Assembly (NCBI GenBank): GCA_037951165.1 | Contig: JBBDHG010000003.1 | Coordinates: 12,188,001-12,252,000, forward strand | Length of the DNA stretch: 64,000 nt | Direction: 5' to 3' | Source of the DNA: Lophius americanus | Lineage: Eukaryota > Chordata > Actinopteri > Lophiiformes > Lophiidae | In this document: one piece after another, positions 42,901-45,900 of the stretch | Layout: every line of letters starts with the position of its first letter | Numbering within the stretch: the stretch's first letter is position 1 | The notes under the pieces: model-generated | Told to the model about the DNA's origin: nothing | Database searches by the model: none | The model's input: the letters and a program-made list of their open reading frames with translations, nothing else | Program-made: the position numbers and the translations under genes

Positions 42901-45900
42901 ACAATACCATTGGACTATTTTGAAATAAGGTTAAATCACTTAATTTACAAGATAATGCTATATAAATGGTTATTGGACTGTAATTATATAGCGCTTTTCT
43001 CGCCTGCTCGACCACGCAAAGCACTTAACAGGCGAGTCAGCACCAATTCACACAAACATTCATACAATGATGATAGAGGCTGCCTTCCTAGGCGGCGTAT
43101 GTACATCAGGAGGGGGAACCATTCACGCCATCATTCACAACAATGGAGCAACCACTGGGAGCAACTTGGCGTTCAGTATCTTGCTCAAGGACACTTTGAC
43201 TCGTGGACATGTATGAGATCAGCAATCCGAACATAAGAAAAAATAATTGAACCAGTACCAGAAATGATTGACAATTAATTGCATTTGGGAAATGTTTTAA
43301 TACGGGAAGATATTTAAAAGGAAATTATGTTTGAAATAAGACATTCTGACTTTGACAAACAGCTTTATAATTATGGTAACTCAAATTTTAAATCCCTTAA
43401 TAAGATAATTAAGCACCGAAAAGCCTGAAGCAAGGCAAATGTTCGAACATAAAAACTGCCCGGCGGGAGAAAATATCTTGAAAATATAAAATAAATAAAA
43501 AATAATAAAAAAAAAATAAGCAAGGATTACATTGAATTAAGATATTTCATCTTATTTAGATTTCAGTTTAAGTAGTTCACAGTTATAGTCCTTGGAGTCT
43601 TCCTTACCTGGGCAGACAGCTATGTTGCAGAATTTGGTCTGTTTCTCCGGACCATCACATGGATCTCCCCCAAATTGAGGGGGTGTGCAGGTTCGCGTCC
43701 GGGATCTGTAACCTCGGCCGCAGGTGGACGAACACAAACTCCACGGTGACCACTCATCCCAAGCACCGTGCACTGCAATCAGAGCAGCTAGGGTATGATT
43801 TATAGACGGACAAAAATCGTCACACACCAACACAGCAGAAGAAGAGATACTGATATGTTTGAGGTCCCTCTGCTGTTACATTTTACTGGAACCATCTATG
43901 AAATATCAATGTCCTGTGATGGTGTTGTTGTCTGAGCTGCAAAGTCTCCTGCCTCCTGTGTGCTTTAATCATGGGAACCTGTCTAAACTGCAGACAAAGA
44001 TTTTTTTCTGTAAGGTCGGGTTGAAAATCATCCTGGGGGCCGAGGCTCTGCTAAGTGCGAGGAAAGGGAGAGATTTGACTTTTGTGTGGGTGAGGCAAGG
44101 TTCAGGGGAGGGTTCGCCGAGCGCAGGAAGGTGACGGTTGGGGGTAGGATCGGGGAGCTTACCTGGACAAACAGCAGAGTTGTTGCAAGGTCTCTGCTCG
44201 CGTAGGGGCCCACTACACTGGGTGCTGTAGGAGGAGGACACACAGAACCGAGTGCGACTCTGCCAGCCCTCCCCACAAGTGGCAGAACAAACACTCCAGG
44301 CTGACCACTCCTCACCTGAAGCTGAGTCTACTGGGGGAAGGGAACGGGTGGGTAAAGGATAGGAGGAAAGAGGAGAAGGAAAGGAGAGGGCCAGAACTAA
44401 TTACCATGCAGGAGGCAGCCTCTTTGGCTACAGGAGGAAGGGTTGTGGTGTGATAAAGCCTGGACTTCAGCTGTGCCACATTTTTAGGGGCTGCCTCCTT
44501 CCAAACTGACGAATCTATCCCACTGCAGAGGATCCTCCAAATATGGCTGATAAATGAGGCCTTTGTTTTTTTTTGTAGACATGACATTTGGTCATGGTGA
44601 ACCCACTGCTTACTTGAGAAGACAATGACAGGGAGCTGAAAAAAAAATTAAACTTAAATTCTGAGGGGGGCCGTCTGGTTTTGAAAGGAATTTCCACGTT
44701 CAGCTTATTAAATCTCCATCTCTGTAGGTCCTCTGAAGGAGGCAGCCCCTGATACGAACCCAGCTTTTGTTATGCATGTCTTTCTCCATCTGTTGGGCTC
44801 TGATGTCATACCCTTTTGCATTAACTTACAGATGAAGTGAATGCCACTGGCTTAGGATATGTCATACATCTTTTCAATAGCTTTGACTGCCAGCTTGGTC
44901 ATTAGACCAGTAAGGGGAAAATGGGCAGTCACAGCTGGAGAGGCATGGAGAAGGTATCTAAATCAGGAAAGGGGATTAGATTAGCAAGTTAAAGTGATAC
45001 TTCACACAAAATATTTTTGGATCAAACTTGAACCTTGTCAGTTGACTGGTTGGAAGCACATTGCTATAGCCAGTTTACGACCACACCAGTAAATGTGACA
45101 CTCGTGATGGAAAATGCCAGAAATGCCCAAAAAACACATTCTTGCTAAATGGTCCCCTTTGTTTATGTACATCTACTGTATTCACCCAATTTCTTAAAAT
45201 AGCATAGACCATGATTTTGAGAACTTTAAGAAGGCCATTGTCTGTACATTATGTGAAATTTGAAGCTGCAAGCTTTTGTGTAAGACCAAAGACGTTTTCC
45301 TTACTTAGGTACCTTTTACGCAACACTATTCTAGCTAAGTCGATTAAGACTTCTCATTGTGCTCTGCATTCAGGCAACAATAATAAAAAAAGTAAAGCAT
45401 AGTGCAGCAAAACTCTCTAGTTTGCTGGGGGAGTGTTATCAAGTCAGAGTCTGCAATTCAATTAAAACCAGATATTATGAATCCGTAACAGCCATCAGTG
45501 AAGTAGGGCTCTGATGTCACTGGTTTCACAATCGTTTTCTTGTATGAGGAAAAAAAATGGAAAATGGAAAATGCATTTTTAAAGAATAACACTCTTGGAC
45601 CTAATTTCATTAGTTTGCGTTCTCCGTCACCAAGCATGGCGTCGGTCTGTAAATTGAACGCTAAAACTCAATTAAAGTTCACCATTTTATGTGAAAACTA
45701 TAAAAAGCCCCTTAAAAAAATGCACATACCAATAACTAACTTCAATAATCATCACACATCGTGTCTACACTGCCATCATCTTAATGGAGAATGGGGCACT
45801 CATGGCCATTCTGGTATTTTCTGGTCAACACCAATCCAGCTGCACAATACTGGACTGTGAGCACAGGTCCCGGTAGAGCATGTTGGGCTCTCATGCCATC

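Larger units (their letters stand above)
41310..43607 (-). other. adgrb1 intron between TSR3 and TSR4
   Basis: 2.3-kb intron. It holds a LINE-tail-like segment (about 42120-42240) and a teleost short interspersed repeat (42965-43215). The remaining AT-rich sequence is unassigned. Confidence 0.7.

Noticed and set aside
43552..43833. Extended open frame around TSR3 suggesting a longer exon.
   Set aside because: Clear AG acceptor and GT donor at 43772 and 43608 match the phase of all neighbours; the extension is intron read-through.
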